Source of the DNA: Isoetes taiwanensis
Taxonomy: Eukaryota; Streptophyta; Lycopodiopsida; Isoetales; Isoetaceae
DNA length: 64,000 nt
Direction of reading: 5' to 3'
Assembly: GCA_021234155.1 (NCBI GenBank)
Contig: JAJEKV010000063.1
Location: forward strand, 7,274,095 to 7,338,094
Part shown: in pieces, positions 22,925 through 36,189 of the stretch
Position numbering within the stretch: the first letter of the stretch is position 1
How the letters are laid out: the number at the start of each line of letters is the position of its first letter
Position numbers and translations under genes: made by a program
Notes under the pieces: model-generated
What the model saw: only the letters and a program-made list of their open reading frames with translations
The model's database searches: none
What the model was told of the DNA's origin: nothing

Positions 22925-24340
22925 AGCATTGCATGACCTAAAATGACCGGATCCATGCTTGAATGCCACTGACTGTCAGTGATGACTTCTTGCCTCAATG
23001 GTGTAAGCAACGGATTTCTTACAGAAATCAGCCTGAAATGGGACGCGGGAAGCCTATGTGATAGAACTCGAAATATTCCATATCTTCAAATTTGAAGAAT
23101 GGTTGAAGAACGAATTATCCCATATGGGATGGCCAGCCGGAATCGAAATGGTGGAAAAAATTCTGGGGGGGAGGTCGAAAACTGCTCGAAACGGCCGTTC
23201 TTAGGACTCGAGAGAAGCTCGCCTCTGATCTTCTCTCGAGCTATACTGTATAATTTTTGTCTCTCGCTGTATACGACGAGAGACAAAAAAAATTTCAAGC
23301 ATGATCTTAGAGAGAGGGGGGACGGAGAGATCTTCATTTGTCTATGAAGACGAGGATTCTTGGTATGTGCATTGCATCCATCTTGCATTTTGAGTCCGTG
23401 ATCATTGGATTTCACTTTTTCTTGTAAGGTTTGGAGTTAGGCTATGCATCAATGTTTCATTCCTCTACAAAACCTGCTCCTTAGATGTTTGAAGCTCTCC
23501 GTCACAAAAAATTGATCAAAGGTCTTCGAGGAGTTCTCTCATTTCTATGCTAACAAAACATGTATTTCCATTCTCTGCTCTATTACACTTGTCCTTATAC
23601 TTCTGCAATACTTCTTCCATGCCGGGCACCAATGATTTCTTCAAGCCAATTCCCATAAAGCCATGGTACCAAGTATTCCATTATCTAGAATCAGCAATTT
23701 GAATTAATTGTCAAAACATGACTTTGAACTATGATTTAAGTCATTTCACCCTCCAGCCATGGAGGGCAACCCTCCGTGCATAGCATCTTGTTTTTCCTTG
23801 TAATGTGGAAGATTTTTAAGAAGCTTCTATATTAGGCTAGAGGCGATGCGTTGATCTGAATCGTGATCGACACAATTGTGGCACTTGCGGCCACGTCTGC
23901 CATTTTAGAGCACACTGTCACATGGGAATTTGTGGATATGGTGAATAATATTATCCATAGCATGCCCTTCTTGTCGTCGCGCACTGAAACTAGAGCATGT
24001 AACTGCAATCATCACAAGCGGGTTTTACAACAGGGCTGAGGTTTTCTATCGGAATGAGTAGGGCCTGCTGTAACAGAAGCAGAGAGATGACGACAACGAC
24101 TCCTAGTAATTCTAGCAGTTAGGGATGATGGTTTCGTCCCAATGTTTGATGCTTTGGCAGTATCTGTTATTGCAATTTTGCTACTCCATCTAAGACATGC
24201 ATTATTGTACATAATTTTTATATTCTACTATAAAGCACAATTTCATTATGTATGGACTTTCTCTGAGTCCATATGCCTCTGAAATGATGGCGAAATTTTA
24301 GAATATTGCATTTTTTTTATTAAAACGATGCAAAATTTCG
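22925..24340. other. Intergenic DNA with no gene seen
   Basis: No supported coding region. Near 23205-23250 there are CTCGAGAGAAG and CTTCTCTCGAG words that can pair as an inverted repeat, probably flanking sequence of the Harbinger element. Confidence 0.35.
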
Positions 24341-24492
24341 GGAATTGTTCTGCAGAAGAATCTGGTAGGGGATTGTGGATTTTACTCCAAGTGCCTAAGC
24401 TAGAATTGCTTTCTGTACCTGCGCCAGTTCATTCCAAGTGGTCAGGAATATGACCGAACCCCAGACTTCAGCCCCGTACAAAGCCTGGAACT
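24340..24492 (-). mobile_element. LINE reverse transcriptase C-terminal fragment
   Basis: The minus-strand translation reads QALYGAEVWGSVIFLTTWNE, then QVQKAILA, a stop, then ALGVKSTIPYQILLQ. The (L)YGAEVWG word followed by a helical VQK.(I/F)L and LGV(K)ST is typical of the thumb region after the RT domain in plant non-LTR retrotransposons. One in-frame stop; only about 50 codons remain. Confidence 0.65.
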
Positions 24493-24879
24493 ATAAGGCC
24501 ATTGCAGATTGTGTGGAATGCAGTTGCTCTATCATTTACTCTGATTATGAGTATGGTTTCAATATGATGTTTAAAATATAGCATGGCATTGTTAACATTA
24601 TAGCTTGATGATCCCTAAGGTGCTTGTTGACATCACATCTCGGATTATAGGGCTGAATGTACCGTTATAAAATTAATGCTGATAGTGGAAGTGTTCCACA
24701 AATGAGATCGTAACATATCAAGACTTCAAATGAGTCTGAATAGATTAGATTCAGATATACATTCATGAAGGGGGTTTAAGAATTCATGGGTATGAATATT
24801 ACTCAAGAAATATTGTCTCCAGCACCCGTTTTAATAGCAAGAAAAATAAAATACTCAAATGAGCAATTTATTAAACAAG

Positions 24880-25200
24880 TGACGAAATTAGTGACGATGT
24901 TAATGACGAAAACCATGACATTTTTGCTGACGAAAAACCTGACGAAAAAACTGACGAAAATCCTGACGATTTGGCTGACATAAAAAGTGACGACATTGTT
25001 GACAAAAATCCTGACGATTTTTCTAACGCAAGAAGTGACGCACGCCTGATGATTTCGTCGACGCAAAGGTTGACAAACTTTCTGACGATTCGCAAGGCGC
25101 AAACTCTGACGAGACATTGACGCAAAATTTGATGCTTTATCGTCAGACAACCTGACGATTTACCTGACGTTTCATCTGATGCACTATCGTCAGATAAAAT
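24880..25200. repeat. TGACG-rich degenerate tandem repeat
   Basis: A repeat of about 12-18 bp, core CTGACGAAAA or CTGACGATTT, with at least 15 TGACG words in 320 bp and two inverted (CGTCA) near the right end. No reading frame is convincing. It looks like a decayed satellite-like array or transposon subterminal repeat. Confidence 0.75.
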
Positions 25201-25477
25201 TCGTTAGCCAAATCGTCTTTCAGAGGTGTCTGTGCAGTTTTCTGTTTAATAAAGACTGTCTGGCGATTATTCTGACGGCTAACATTCAGTTAAAATGTAA
25301 CTGTGCATACAAGTTAAATGATAAGCTAAAGCTGGAGCATAAATCAAGAATACTAAAAGGTTGCATGCAACATACTTTTGAAATCCTGCAACAAAACCTT
25401 AGTGTTGTTCATTTATTGTGCATTACGTGTCGCATCAGACATCAGTTCAGCTTCAGCAGCATTTGTCAGGATATCAT

Positions 25478-25535
25478 TTCTTCTATTCTATAAAAAATCT
25501 ATTCTATTCTATTTTATTCTATTCTATTCTATTGT
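25478..25535. repeat. (TTCTA)n microsatellite
   Basis: About ten copies of TTCTA with a few interruptions. The complementary unit recurs at 45119-45142 (AGAATAGAATAGAAT). Confidence 0.9.
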
Positions 25536-26322
25536 GGCACCTTAACCTAAAAAATTTGTAATTCAAAAAGCCAAGCAGTCAAGCTAAGAAAGACCAAGGC
25601 CATGGCTTGCGTTAATCATGGAACATCCCATTTTTCAGTCTTTAGGAATAGAAAAGAGGCTTGGCCAAAGATTCATGCTGCCTTTTCTGCTTCTTATAAA
25701 GCTTTTTAAATAACAGTCTGAACGTTCCAAGGGGGGTTCACACATGTATTCCGTAGAATATATGTGCGTGGACGGAGAAGGGTTTTTTTTGAAAAAAAAT
25801 GTACGTATACATGCGGTCTCTCCTACGTTTTGGCACCTCGAGTGTATGCATTTCCACGGTTCAGGGAGGGTTTTCTTCGACCATTTGGGACATGAGATTA
25901 CGTTTTGAGGGCTGGGAATCCGAAGCTTGTTGCCAGAAATACGTTAGGGGATTTGGTGTTTCGGAGGTAATCTTTTGAAGTTTTTCGTCCTGTTCCCTTG
26001 CCCCATAAAACTCTATTACGGAGCTTGGTTATGAACGGATTAGGAAGTACTTAAATGAGCAGCATAAAGCATTGTTGAGCATTTTATTGTGTAGTCCATC
26101 CATTTCCTATAGTAGCTCCAGTAGCTCTTTTTGTGTAGCCCAAGCTTTCCCTTCCTCTATTTCGACCTGCATTCCCTGAGATCTATGGTAGAACTATGGT
26201 TTTAGAGGGTTTGTGCATCCCGGTAAGGTCAGTTTTGTGCATGCATCTCAGTAATGCTATACATTCACAAGTATCTCTCTAATATTATTTGCTGTTCCTT
26301 TGTTCTTAGCAGGCTCAAAAAA

Positions 26323-27680
26323 ATGGAAAGGACACTAGTGGTTAAGGTGAATGAAGGTTGTGGAATCGTGGCTGACTTTGGCCTCGTGATGGTGTCTCAT
26401 GAATGCACTTACGTGGATGCCCGCAATGAAATAAGACGGGACGGGCTACTGGAGAATGAGAAAGATTTTGTATTTCTTGGAGATAGGGAACTGGCCTTCA
26501 CATCAAGGCAGGAGGTAAGGTTTAAGGTTTCTACCGACGAGGTTACTATCAAATTGGTTAGAGAGCCTGCACAAAAAAAGCAGAGGAATGTTGTTGAGAG
26601 CATTTCTTCTCAAAATCTCCAATTTGAGATGTTAGACCAGACTGTCATAGCCGAGAAGCAGATCAATGAAGAGGTAAATGATGATGAACTTGTTCTCGTT
26701 GAAGATACCGCCTTTTTAGATGATGCATCAGATCTGCTTTTTTCAAAGAATAGGTTGCTATCCAAGTTAGCAACAAAGTTTGATATTGCCAAATGGCAAG
26801 TTGCTGTGAGGAAGTTGCGTTCAAAGCTGCAGCGAAAGAATCGAAAGGACATGTTTGAATTGTATTTTTATGATGCCCATGGTAAACCATATTTGCTATT
26901 TGATGTCTTGAATGTGAGAAACGATATGGTAAAGATGGAGATGATACCTTGTGTAACTTTGGACGCATCCACCTTAAGTCCAAGAGTCATATCGATAATT
27001 ATGAGCGTAACCTCAAGCGACATGAAAAGGGAGAGCAGATTGTGAAGAAGGAGGATCAGCCCGGTAATGTTGAGGAGTTGGACATTTGCAAGGAGAATCA
27101 AGTTATAGTTGAAAGTACATTAGCTGCTGCCATTGCAAAGTTTCAAGAGGAAACTAGAGTATTTGATGTTGTGTTCAGGCTTTACGAGAACACCATTGGT
27201 GGATATGCTAAATTTGATGACATTCGTATTATTTGCACCATGTGTGAAAGGCTTCTTGAACTCGTTCCCAAATCTGTCTATTTTATTTGCTAGAAGTGTT
27301 CACATTTTAGCTACAATAATGTTGAATAATCTTTGCTGATTTGGGCTGATTTTTACATGAGCAACAAGCCCTCCATGCCCTCCATGCTCGAGCAACCAAG
27401 CTTCATCAAGTAACAGTTGACGTGAGTACTCTTATTGGCTTTATTGGTTTGTATTTTAAGTTTGTAGGGTCGTGTTTAAGTTTCATTGTCGTATTTTGGT
27501 AACAGAAATGTCCCTTGCTCTATATGCTGGGGCTTTTGGCAGAACAAATATAAATATGGAGATAAAGTGAAGGATTTAAGACCCTTTTTGCATGAGCTGA
27601 AAGATCTATATGTACGTGAATGCAAAGAAATAAGTAAAACTAGTAAATTGCCCACCGTCGGTGGGCTTTACATGTGATTG
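26323..27680 (+). pseudogene. Uncharacterised protein with finger-like motif, one frameshift
   Basis: From ATG at 26323 (MERTLVVKVNEG) the first 210 codons read cleanly. The first 80 residues look like a beta-grasp or ubiquitin-like fold (alternating strands, VDARNEIRRDGLLENEKDFV), followed by an acidic linker and basic helices (LRSKLQRKNRKDMFELYF). Near 26940 the frame must move by one base to continue as LCNFGRIHLKSKSHIDNYER, then NLKRHEKGEQI, which resembles the second half of a C2H2 finger. It runs on to an SYNN-type end near 27340, and a possible later exon at 27500-27677 (CSICWGFWQNKYKYGDK). I do not recognise the family; transposon-associated proteins of non-seed plants are the likeliest source. 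Confidence 0.5.
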
Positions 27681-27719
27681 TAGACAGAGATTGTTAAAAA
27701 AGCTTGAACAATGCTTAAA

Positions 27720-28500
27720 AAAGACAATGTTTTTTTAATGCTCAATGTTTTTTCACCTTGTATATAGAACCATCCATTTTTATAGCATTGAATGAACTTT
27801 TCATTACAGCATCACTTTATTTTTATGCATTGCTATAAGCAATTTTAAAAATGTTGAAGATCATTCCAACTGCATTAACAGTCATATCAAATTTATCTTA
27901 TTGCTTGTATGCAATACCAATAACATGCCAATTCATGGATTGGACTGTCCTCGAAATAGTACCCAATTCATGAACAACATAATCTGTAATAGTGGTTCCA
28001 AGTTGAAGCAACCCAAGAATCAAGTTTCGTACATTGTTGTAGAAAAGGAGAAGCATTTGCTTCATCTTACCCGCCGCTAATGCACTGATGTTTGCTTGTT
28101 GTGTCCATGAGGCTCAGATTCGGTAAGATCTTTAGATCTGGCGAAGAGCTTTTGAATCTGCAAAGATCTAAATTGGCAGCATCTACAAAGATCTAAGATG
28201 GGCAAAGATCTAAACTGGGCAACTTGGCATGACTTAGACCCTAACCTAACTCCAATGCTTGACTTAACCCTAAGATTTAGTGATCGATTGACCCAAACAT
28301 TTAGTGACTGGTTGATGACCTTTTGAGTGGAATGGTAATGCCAATTTCTATTCCGTAATGTAGGCTATAAACACATGGCATAAGCAAAAATACATGCCAC
28401 AACAACCCGACTTCTATATTGTATGGAGTGTTAAAATTGTATGTAGTGATGTGGCATTCTAAAAGTCAAGGAGCACTTTAATTCAAAGACCTCCAAAAAA
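27720..28500. other. Intergenic DNA; weak coding trace on the minus strand
   Basis: Minus-strand bases 28080-27905 keep about 55 codons open (LLQLGTTITDYVVHELGTIS), which may be a decayed exon but matches nothing I know. Several AAAGATCTA words repeat near 28120-28215. Confidence 0.25.
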
Positions 28501-28503
28501 ATC

Positions 28504-29612
<1,109 letters not shown>

Positions 29613-29939
29613 GAATGCAGCCCTACCCTCGCTCTGTGCCAAAGCTTCGCTGCTATTATCCAAATATTATCCAAAGCAAGGGGGTTTAGGGTACCTACAC
29701 ACTAACTATGGGGTTAATTTTGTTAAGTTAAAAAAATTTAAGTTAACTAGTAACACACATGTTTTTTTGTTACGAAATTTGTTAAATGGAAGGGGTTAAC
29801 TTTTAACAAGTTGTTAGAGTTAAATTAAGCATTTAGCCCGCTTTCACATTGATTTTTGTTATGTTAAGTTTTAACATCTACTTAACAACTTCACAATTCG
29901 TCGACCAAAATTTATCCGATGCTAGAACTCTACATTTAA

Positions 29940-30230
29940 TTTTGTTAACTGCATCGGAGGCCGGCATCAAAGCGATCGAGGGCTCCATCGCCGGAGCTCC
30001 TCGCCGTGGCGTTGGCTCCAGAGTGCGACCACAATAAAATGCAGGTTAAACCACAATAATGGCTGTGGAACTTCATAGTGTGCTTTCTTCACAAAGACAA
30101 CGCAGTTTCAACAGTGAAATGGTGTCAGGATTGGACTGGGAGGCACTCGATGAGCCAGTTGGGGCTTTGAGAGGGAATTTTATAAGGGCATCGGGACTTA
30201 TTGAGCACTTAAAAGCCACTAAAAGATACC
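29940..30230 (+). other. Coding-like stretch inside the TTA element
   Basis: A GC-rich island at about 29950-30036 (ATCGCCGGAGCTCC) is unlike its AT-rich surroundings. From ATG at 30060 about 56 codons are open (MAVELHSVLSSQRQRSFNSE, VSGLDWEALDEPVGALRG). This may be a captured host exon, but I cannot name a family. Confidence 0.3.
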
Positions 30231-30239
30231 ACTGATTAC

Positions 30240-32690
30240 CTGTGGTACATTATTAGGTTTGTGAAGCGTTCCTTTTTGAGATGATAGTTTCACTACTGTA
30301 GTTTTGCTAAAAAGCGTTCGGGGTAGCGGTGTGCGGTTTTACGAAGCATCATGCTCTACGCTCACAATTGAAAGCATGTGCTTTATATATATGTCAGCGG
30401 GATACTTGCGGTAATGATTATTCACGGTTTATGAAATCCATTTTACATTAAGCGGTGTTAATTTTTCTTTATCGTAGGAAGTGCAAATGCAATCTCTTCG
30501 ATTACTATGTATACCCAAGTGAACCAACCTATCAAGCTAAATCTTTGGGACAAACACGTTAGCATTATTATGCACAACAGGTTGGTTTTCGGTGAGAAAC
30601 TTTTGAAGAAGAAATACCATAGTTGACAATTTCTTTTTCGGGGCCAAATTTTCTTACCAATCCTTTGTTAGTTGCAACTAGAGGGAACATAATTTCTAAG
30701 CTAGGTATATTGGACATAAACCTCGATGCACTTAAATCGTATTGGCATCTAGTGCGCAATACGACTCTAGCTTTGTTCCTAAGTCCTTTTCGAGAAACAC
30801 GTACCTTGAACCGATCCTCATCTAAGAGGAGCCCATATGGAGATGATCACGTATTGGAGAGGTTCTTGTATCGGTGCTTATCTTATTTATAACTTGAAAC
30901 CGATCAATTGATGGAAATTTGGCAAAGAATTATGGGAAAGGGTTTGAGACATGGGGTCTTTGGAATCAGCGGTGCGTATTTTTGAGAGGACTTCTATCCG
31001 GAGATATGAACTTGACCTCGAGAGTGGACACACCGGGTATCTTCTGCTTTCTGCAAACATGTACTTTACATAATAAATATCGGTATGCTTTTATACTACT
31101 TCAATATTTGTGAGCTAATGGGTAGGTTCGTATGCTTTGATGCATAGGTGGGCCTCATGGGTGAGAAGCAAAAGTCTTTTCACGGATGAAGGATCTGCCA
31201 AACATGTCATGGAAGCTTTTATCTATTTCCGGGAACCAATCTCTAGTTTGGTATAAGGTATGGTATTCTTTTTTTCAATGTTTGGAACACGGGATATTGT
31301 TTTTGAAATATCTTTGGTTGATAATCTGTTATCTCTTTGTTTGCGAGGCTAGGTTTGATGCTCCTCCCGCTTGGATCGGTTTCAATAGACCTAGGTAGCA
31401 TGGGAAAAGGTCGGGGCTTGGGTTAATGGACAAAGTATAGGACGCTTCGCCATCAATATTGGCTCCACAAGCGGGGTGTCAATCATGTGATTATCGTGGG
31501 ACTTATAATTCGTCAAAATGCCGAACCGCCGCTTATAACTTATAGCACTTTTTCTTTCGAAATGCTTGCACTTATAGACCAAAGGTGATGATCTACCATT
31601 TCTATAAGCTCTCTTTGGTGTTTGTTATGGACTAATGATGATAATCTACCATCTCGAGAAAAGGTGACTAAGGTTAGATTTGTTTGATGCAACTCCAACA
31701 TTCTTCAAGCATTTAGAAACACATGTAGAATTAAGAATTCGGAGATTTCAGGATATCTGATTGGCCGGGCTAACTAGCTTTCCCAAGTGTGCGGGCTCAT
31801 CATTGTACTCAAACTGGGGTGTTGTATAAGCTTGGCATTGGCATGGGCTCTTGTCTAAAGTTTAAGTGAAGGATTAGGGAATATTGAGTGTTGCATGAGA
31901 TAGCATGTTGGGTTATACTTTTTGAAGTGCAAAGAATGACTATCGGATATTATGAAAATCTGAATGCAATTTACAAGGGATTTGGAGATGCAAGGATGCG
32001 ACTACTTATGCAAACACAAGTGGAACTTGCCAAAATGAAGCATGGAAGCATTGACATTGGTGCCCGGCACTACTACAGCGCTAAAAATGTTGGCACGAGA
32101 AAGTCTAACTCTAGCCTTGAACATATCTCTAATCTAGCCTAATGTGGCACAAGTCTAGTCTTTTGACCAAGTTTCCCCGACCATGTGCGTGGTTCACAAA
32201 ATCCTCTAAGCAAAGCATGCTTCTACATTAGTGGTATCTTAGTATTTGTAACTATGAGCATATAATGTGGCGCAACAAACTGGGGAATGCTGAGACATGG
32301 TATTTGTGAGCCAAGAGTATGTGCACAAAGGGCCATGCCGATATTCGTAGGATCAAGCAGTAGTATTTTTCTATCCGCTCTGAGAATGCGGTCATCCTTC
32401 TTGGAGCATTTTCTTTGCAATCAAATCGCCATCATGACTACCTCTTACATATCGATAACATTGGCGGCAATATTTTTGAGGCGACAGCGGGCCCGGTTTT
32501 TCTAACGTTTTTGTATTTTCTCTTTATCATTGTTCCAAAACCAAGTTTATTTTCGGAATTAATAGAATTTGTATCAAGTGTATACAAGCGATCCGATGAA
32601 TGCAATGTTATCTTTGGATATAAAAAATTTCGGTTGTACTATGGATGCACACGTTCTTCTTGTAATTCTTGGAGCCAAACGACCATTAAC
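30240..32690. other. Interior of the TTA element, no gene recognised
   Basis: Six-frame reading shows only short, unconvincing frames. At 32069, CACTACTACAGCGCTAAAAA resembles a CACTA terminus, but no partner end was found nearby. Confidence 0.35.
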
Positions 32691-33009
32691 AGATTGTTTA
32701 AATTATGAAATGACCATTAACAGATTAATTTTTGTTTTGCAATGTGAAAAGCTTTTTAACAGATTCTGTTAAGTTAAAAACTAACATAACAACTCCAGTG
32801 CGAAAATATTTTTAACAAATTCTGTTATGTTAATAAATAACATAACAATCACATGTGTGAAAATCATTTTAACAGATTTTGTAATGTTAGTAATTAACAT
32901 AACAGCTAGTGTGAAAGCTCTATAAAAACAACCTTAATTTAGCATAACAAACAATTGGTTATCTTAAAATTTACTTTAATTTAACCTCATGGTGTGTAGG
33001 TACCCTTAT

Positions 33010-35400
33010 AAGCTTTCATCTAAAAAGACCCCCCGGCCACAGCTTCTGAATGATGCGTTCAACATTAGAAATGGGGATGCACAGGTTTTGGATTATGCAA
33101 CCTCAGAAAAGAGATAGAAAACCTCGAAAAAGAGACAGCAATGCGTTCCTTCATAGCCATGGAGGAGATCGAGCGTGGGCCGTCAGATTTGGTCGGAAAA
33201 ATTCCAGCCACCCGATCTAGGGCGAGATGCAACACACTATAACATTATTATATAGGATTATTTAACAGACGCTTGTGACTTTTCTTGATGTTTTCTCTTT
33301 CTTTCCACATCTCTTTAATCGATTGGAGCATCCAAATTTCTTTTTATCGTCTCACTAGAATCCACTTTCCTCTTGAGCACTGGAATTTTCACATTTGCCT
33401 TATACTTTTCCTCCCCATTTAATGCCACGGTTCTATTGCGATAGCAATATTGCAATAGAACCGTCATTCCTTGGATGGGGACGCCCTACCTTGCATCTCC
33501 TATTTATACCATCTCCTTCTTCATTTCCAGTCATCGGCGTTCTCTTGAGCTCCTTTCTATTCTATTCATTTCTGGCTCCACAAGTTTTCTCTACTCTATC
33601 CCTCCTAGCTATGCTTTCTCTACTCTATCCCTCCTAGCTTATGAGAGTTCTCCTTATCTCGGCTACAGATTCATTATTCCTCCTGGCTTCTGACGGTTCT
33701 CCTTATCTTAGCTACTAATTCATCTATTTCTTCTAGATTTGTTTAGACACATTGTTGGCGGCTTTGTTGTTCGGTTGGCGGTTCTAGTTTGCTTGATCCC
33801 CAAGTCCCTAGATCCTTGGTGGCGATGCGTGTTGGAGTTTTGGGCATCTTTGGTCCATGTTACGCGCGTGCATTTTTCACGGCTCGTTCGTTTGCATGCC
33901 CCTTTTGCGATGAGTATATGGCATGGATTTTTTGTGTACAAAGCCGCGAGGTTAATCTCATGATTTGGCTTTGCCGGAGCCGTTGGTCGTGCTATGGACG
34001 TTTTTTTGCGATCCGGTGTGGCTCGGGCGTTCTCATCCGCAAAGGCAACCCGACAAGGGTTTAGGCAATGGCATGGGTTATGGCAAGCGGCAAGGGTTTG
34101 GTCGCCTCTTGTTTGGGTCTCCAAGTGCATTTTGGATTTGCTCTGTACAACCATTTTGGCATCGGTATATCAGCTTAATCTTTCTAAAGTTGGTTCTAAT
34201 CTGCGATATCTCAGCCGGAGGTAATTTGTTGGATTTCGTCTATTCACCGTTATATGTATGCATTATAGATTAAACTTAGCCTAACCAAATAAGTCTTCTA
34301 GTGGTATGTTTGGAGCTGGTATCTAGCCAGACGTATCCCTATGTGTCTATCATTCAAAGTAGCTTCAGTTAATTTTGCAGGAGTGATTGGAAGCCACATT
34401 TTTCAAGCTGCATTGTTGGCATGCATTCTTTGTTTGTCTTGTTATCAAACACATGTTTGGCAGGTCTTGATATACTAGTTCCTGGTTTTCAACATCATGT
34501 CTACATCAAAAATTTGATGGCCAGATTGTTGCTCATGAATGGAGGTTCAAATAGTTTTTGCAGTTTGTCCACGACTTATCTTTTTAATATTTTTTGAGTG
34601 TTGTAAGTTTCTTATATGTTTTCAGCATTTCAATTGTTGCCCTTGGCATAAACTGGCTTTGCCAAGCGTGGTGCATAACTTTAAGGACCCCTGCCTTCAT
34701 TGCTACAATCAACAAAGCAAGAACCTGCACGAGTTTCGTTTCCAAATACTTATTTCTGAATGTCTTTGTTTTACTTGTGGCTTGTGGTACATTATTCATT
34801 TAAGGTGTATTATTAAGCTACAAGTGTTTTGATTGTGGAAGCTGAGAGACATTCACAATTTTATTGTTAGTTTAGTTGTCACTATCAGCTCAGCTCATTC
34901 TAAGCCACAGTTTTAGACGCATGATATTTTCAGGCGTTCCACATCATGATTGTGAGACATTTCACATTGAGACATTTTACCAAAAGCTTTCCAAGATTTC
35001 TGCCTCTATTTAGAATACATATTTCACAGTCAAATTTTGCGTCAAATCGTTGTGGCATGTGATTAACATTGTGACAGATTCCTATGGTATGTGATTAACT
35101 TTGTAACATTTTTATTGATGGTAATTGCAGCTGATGTGCAGGTGCGGCTATTAGATAGTCAGGTTTGATAGTTCCTTTTTGCTGTAAGCAGCATTAGCCA
35201 ATTGATATGGCCAATTGATATGGCGACCCTGTTCAAATTCGTTTTGGAGCAACAAGATTATATACCTTTCTCACGATTGTGCCAATTTCTTCTATAACTC
35301 CAGATTTCTGTTTAGAACATGAGATTGAATTAGCCTTTTTCTATTCTTCTATGGTTGGGCCTTTTTGGTATAAATAGTCGGTGGTAATGGGATATATGCT
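33010..35400. other. Intergenic DNA; displaced Lhca3 upstream region and pyrimidine-rich leader-like sequence
   Basis: Bases 33009 to about 33250 must have been next to 29685 before the TTA element inserted, so they would be the original upstream flank of the Lhca3 fragment. At 33580-33640 a CT-rich block (TTTCTCTACTCTATCCCTCC) is present twice. The open frames around 33740-34270 have no family features and overlap one another on both strands. I see no supportable gene. Confidence 0.4.
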
Positions 35401-35408
35401 GCATTGCC

Positions 35409-35757
35409 TGCATCAGATCAGCGAGTTGCTAGCACCATAGGGGTTAAACAGGGATGTCCATTATCTCCAACGCTCTTTGGTCTCTAAATTGACAAGTTGG
35501 AGACCTGGATGCAAGAACATGGGGGCGGTGGTCCGCAGCTACCAGAGGCATACAATATAAGGCAATTGCTCTATGCAGACAATGTAGACTTGCTATCCCA
35601 TACAGCCAGGAGTATGCAGCAGCATTTGGATGCTCTTAGTGGGTTCTGTGACACAACAGGAATGAGGGTGAACCTGCAGAAAACTAAGCTCCTGGCAGTC
35701 CTCTCCTCGCAGCATGATATCCCAGATCTCTATTACAGAGGACAGAAGGTGAATTTT
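35409..35757 (+). mobile_element. LINE reverse transcriptase fragment
   Basis: The translation shows STIGVKQGCPLSPTLFGL, a stop, IDKLETWMQEHG, then NIRQLLYADNVDLLSHTA and GMRVNLQKTKLLAV. These are RT motifs B (QGCPLSPTLF), C (YADD, here YADN) and D of plant non-LTR retrotransposons. The second catalytic aspartate is asparagine and there is one in-frame stop, so this copy is dead. The 5' and 3' parts are missing. Confidence 0.85.
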
Positions 35758-36189
35758 ATGTTGCTAACATCATCTGGCAGGTTCTTTTACCATTTCTTTG
35801 GTTGGATTCTACATTATTAACACTGTCTCTCCTTTGTGAATGCGGTCTCGCATGTCTTGCATGAGCATTAATGTGTTCGGTTGGTATTTTTCCATGCCAT
35901 AATCCTTGTTTGCTAGTTCTACTCCTATATTTTACATGACATGATATCGTTTGTCTATAGATGCTGCTCGCATGAATTAGATGCATACATTTCGTTTGTT
36001 TGGTTAGCCACTAGGCCAAGAAAGATCTCTCCCCATAGGCATTTATTTCCTCGTAATCCATTTATTTTGTTTAGTTGAGGCATTTTGATCAAGGTGCTAA
36101 GAGACAAGTGTTTTTATGCATTCCCTTTAGGTTTGTGTTACACATGTTCATGCAGGGTAGATTTTACACGCATCATTGTTACTTTGCAA

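Larger units (their letters stand above)
29689..33005. mobile_element. 3.3-kb element with 14-bp TIRs and TTA duplication (PIF/Harbinger-like)
   Basis: The left end is GGGTACCTACACAC at 29689; the right end is its exact complement, GTGTGTAGGTACCC, ending at 33005. TTA flanks both (29686-29688 and 33006-33008). Past the first 14 bp the arms share only looser GGTTAA-rich sequence. Both subterminal zones are full of GTTAA/TTAACAGATT-type words, clearest at 32690-32950. TTA duplications and GG-starting ends fit PIF/Harbinger. No transposase is recognisable, so it is non-autonomous or carries foreign cargo. It sits 77 bp upstream of the Lhca3-like start codon. Confidence 0.75.

Noticed and set aside
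24786..25150. Threonine/lysine repeat protein encoded by the TGACG array
   Set aside because: It arises from the tandem repeat. Both strands and several frames are open, and the period is not kept in multiples of three throughout.
32069..32088. CACTACTACAGCGC as a second CACTA terminus
   Set aside because: No inverted partner or subterminal array is nearby, and the match to the real terminus at 11817-11830 covers only ten bases.
33720..34273. Overlapping open frames on both strands
   Set aside because: No recognisable domain; both strands are open equally, which is what GC-richer non-coding DNA gives. No gene was called.
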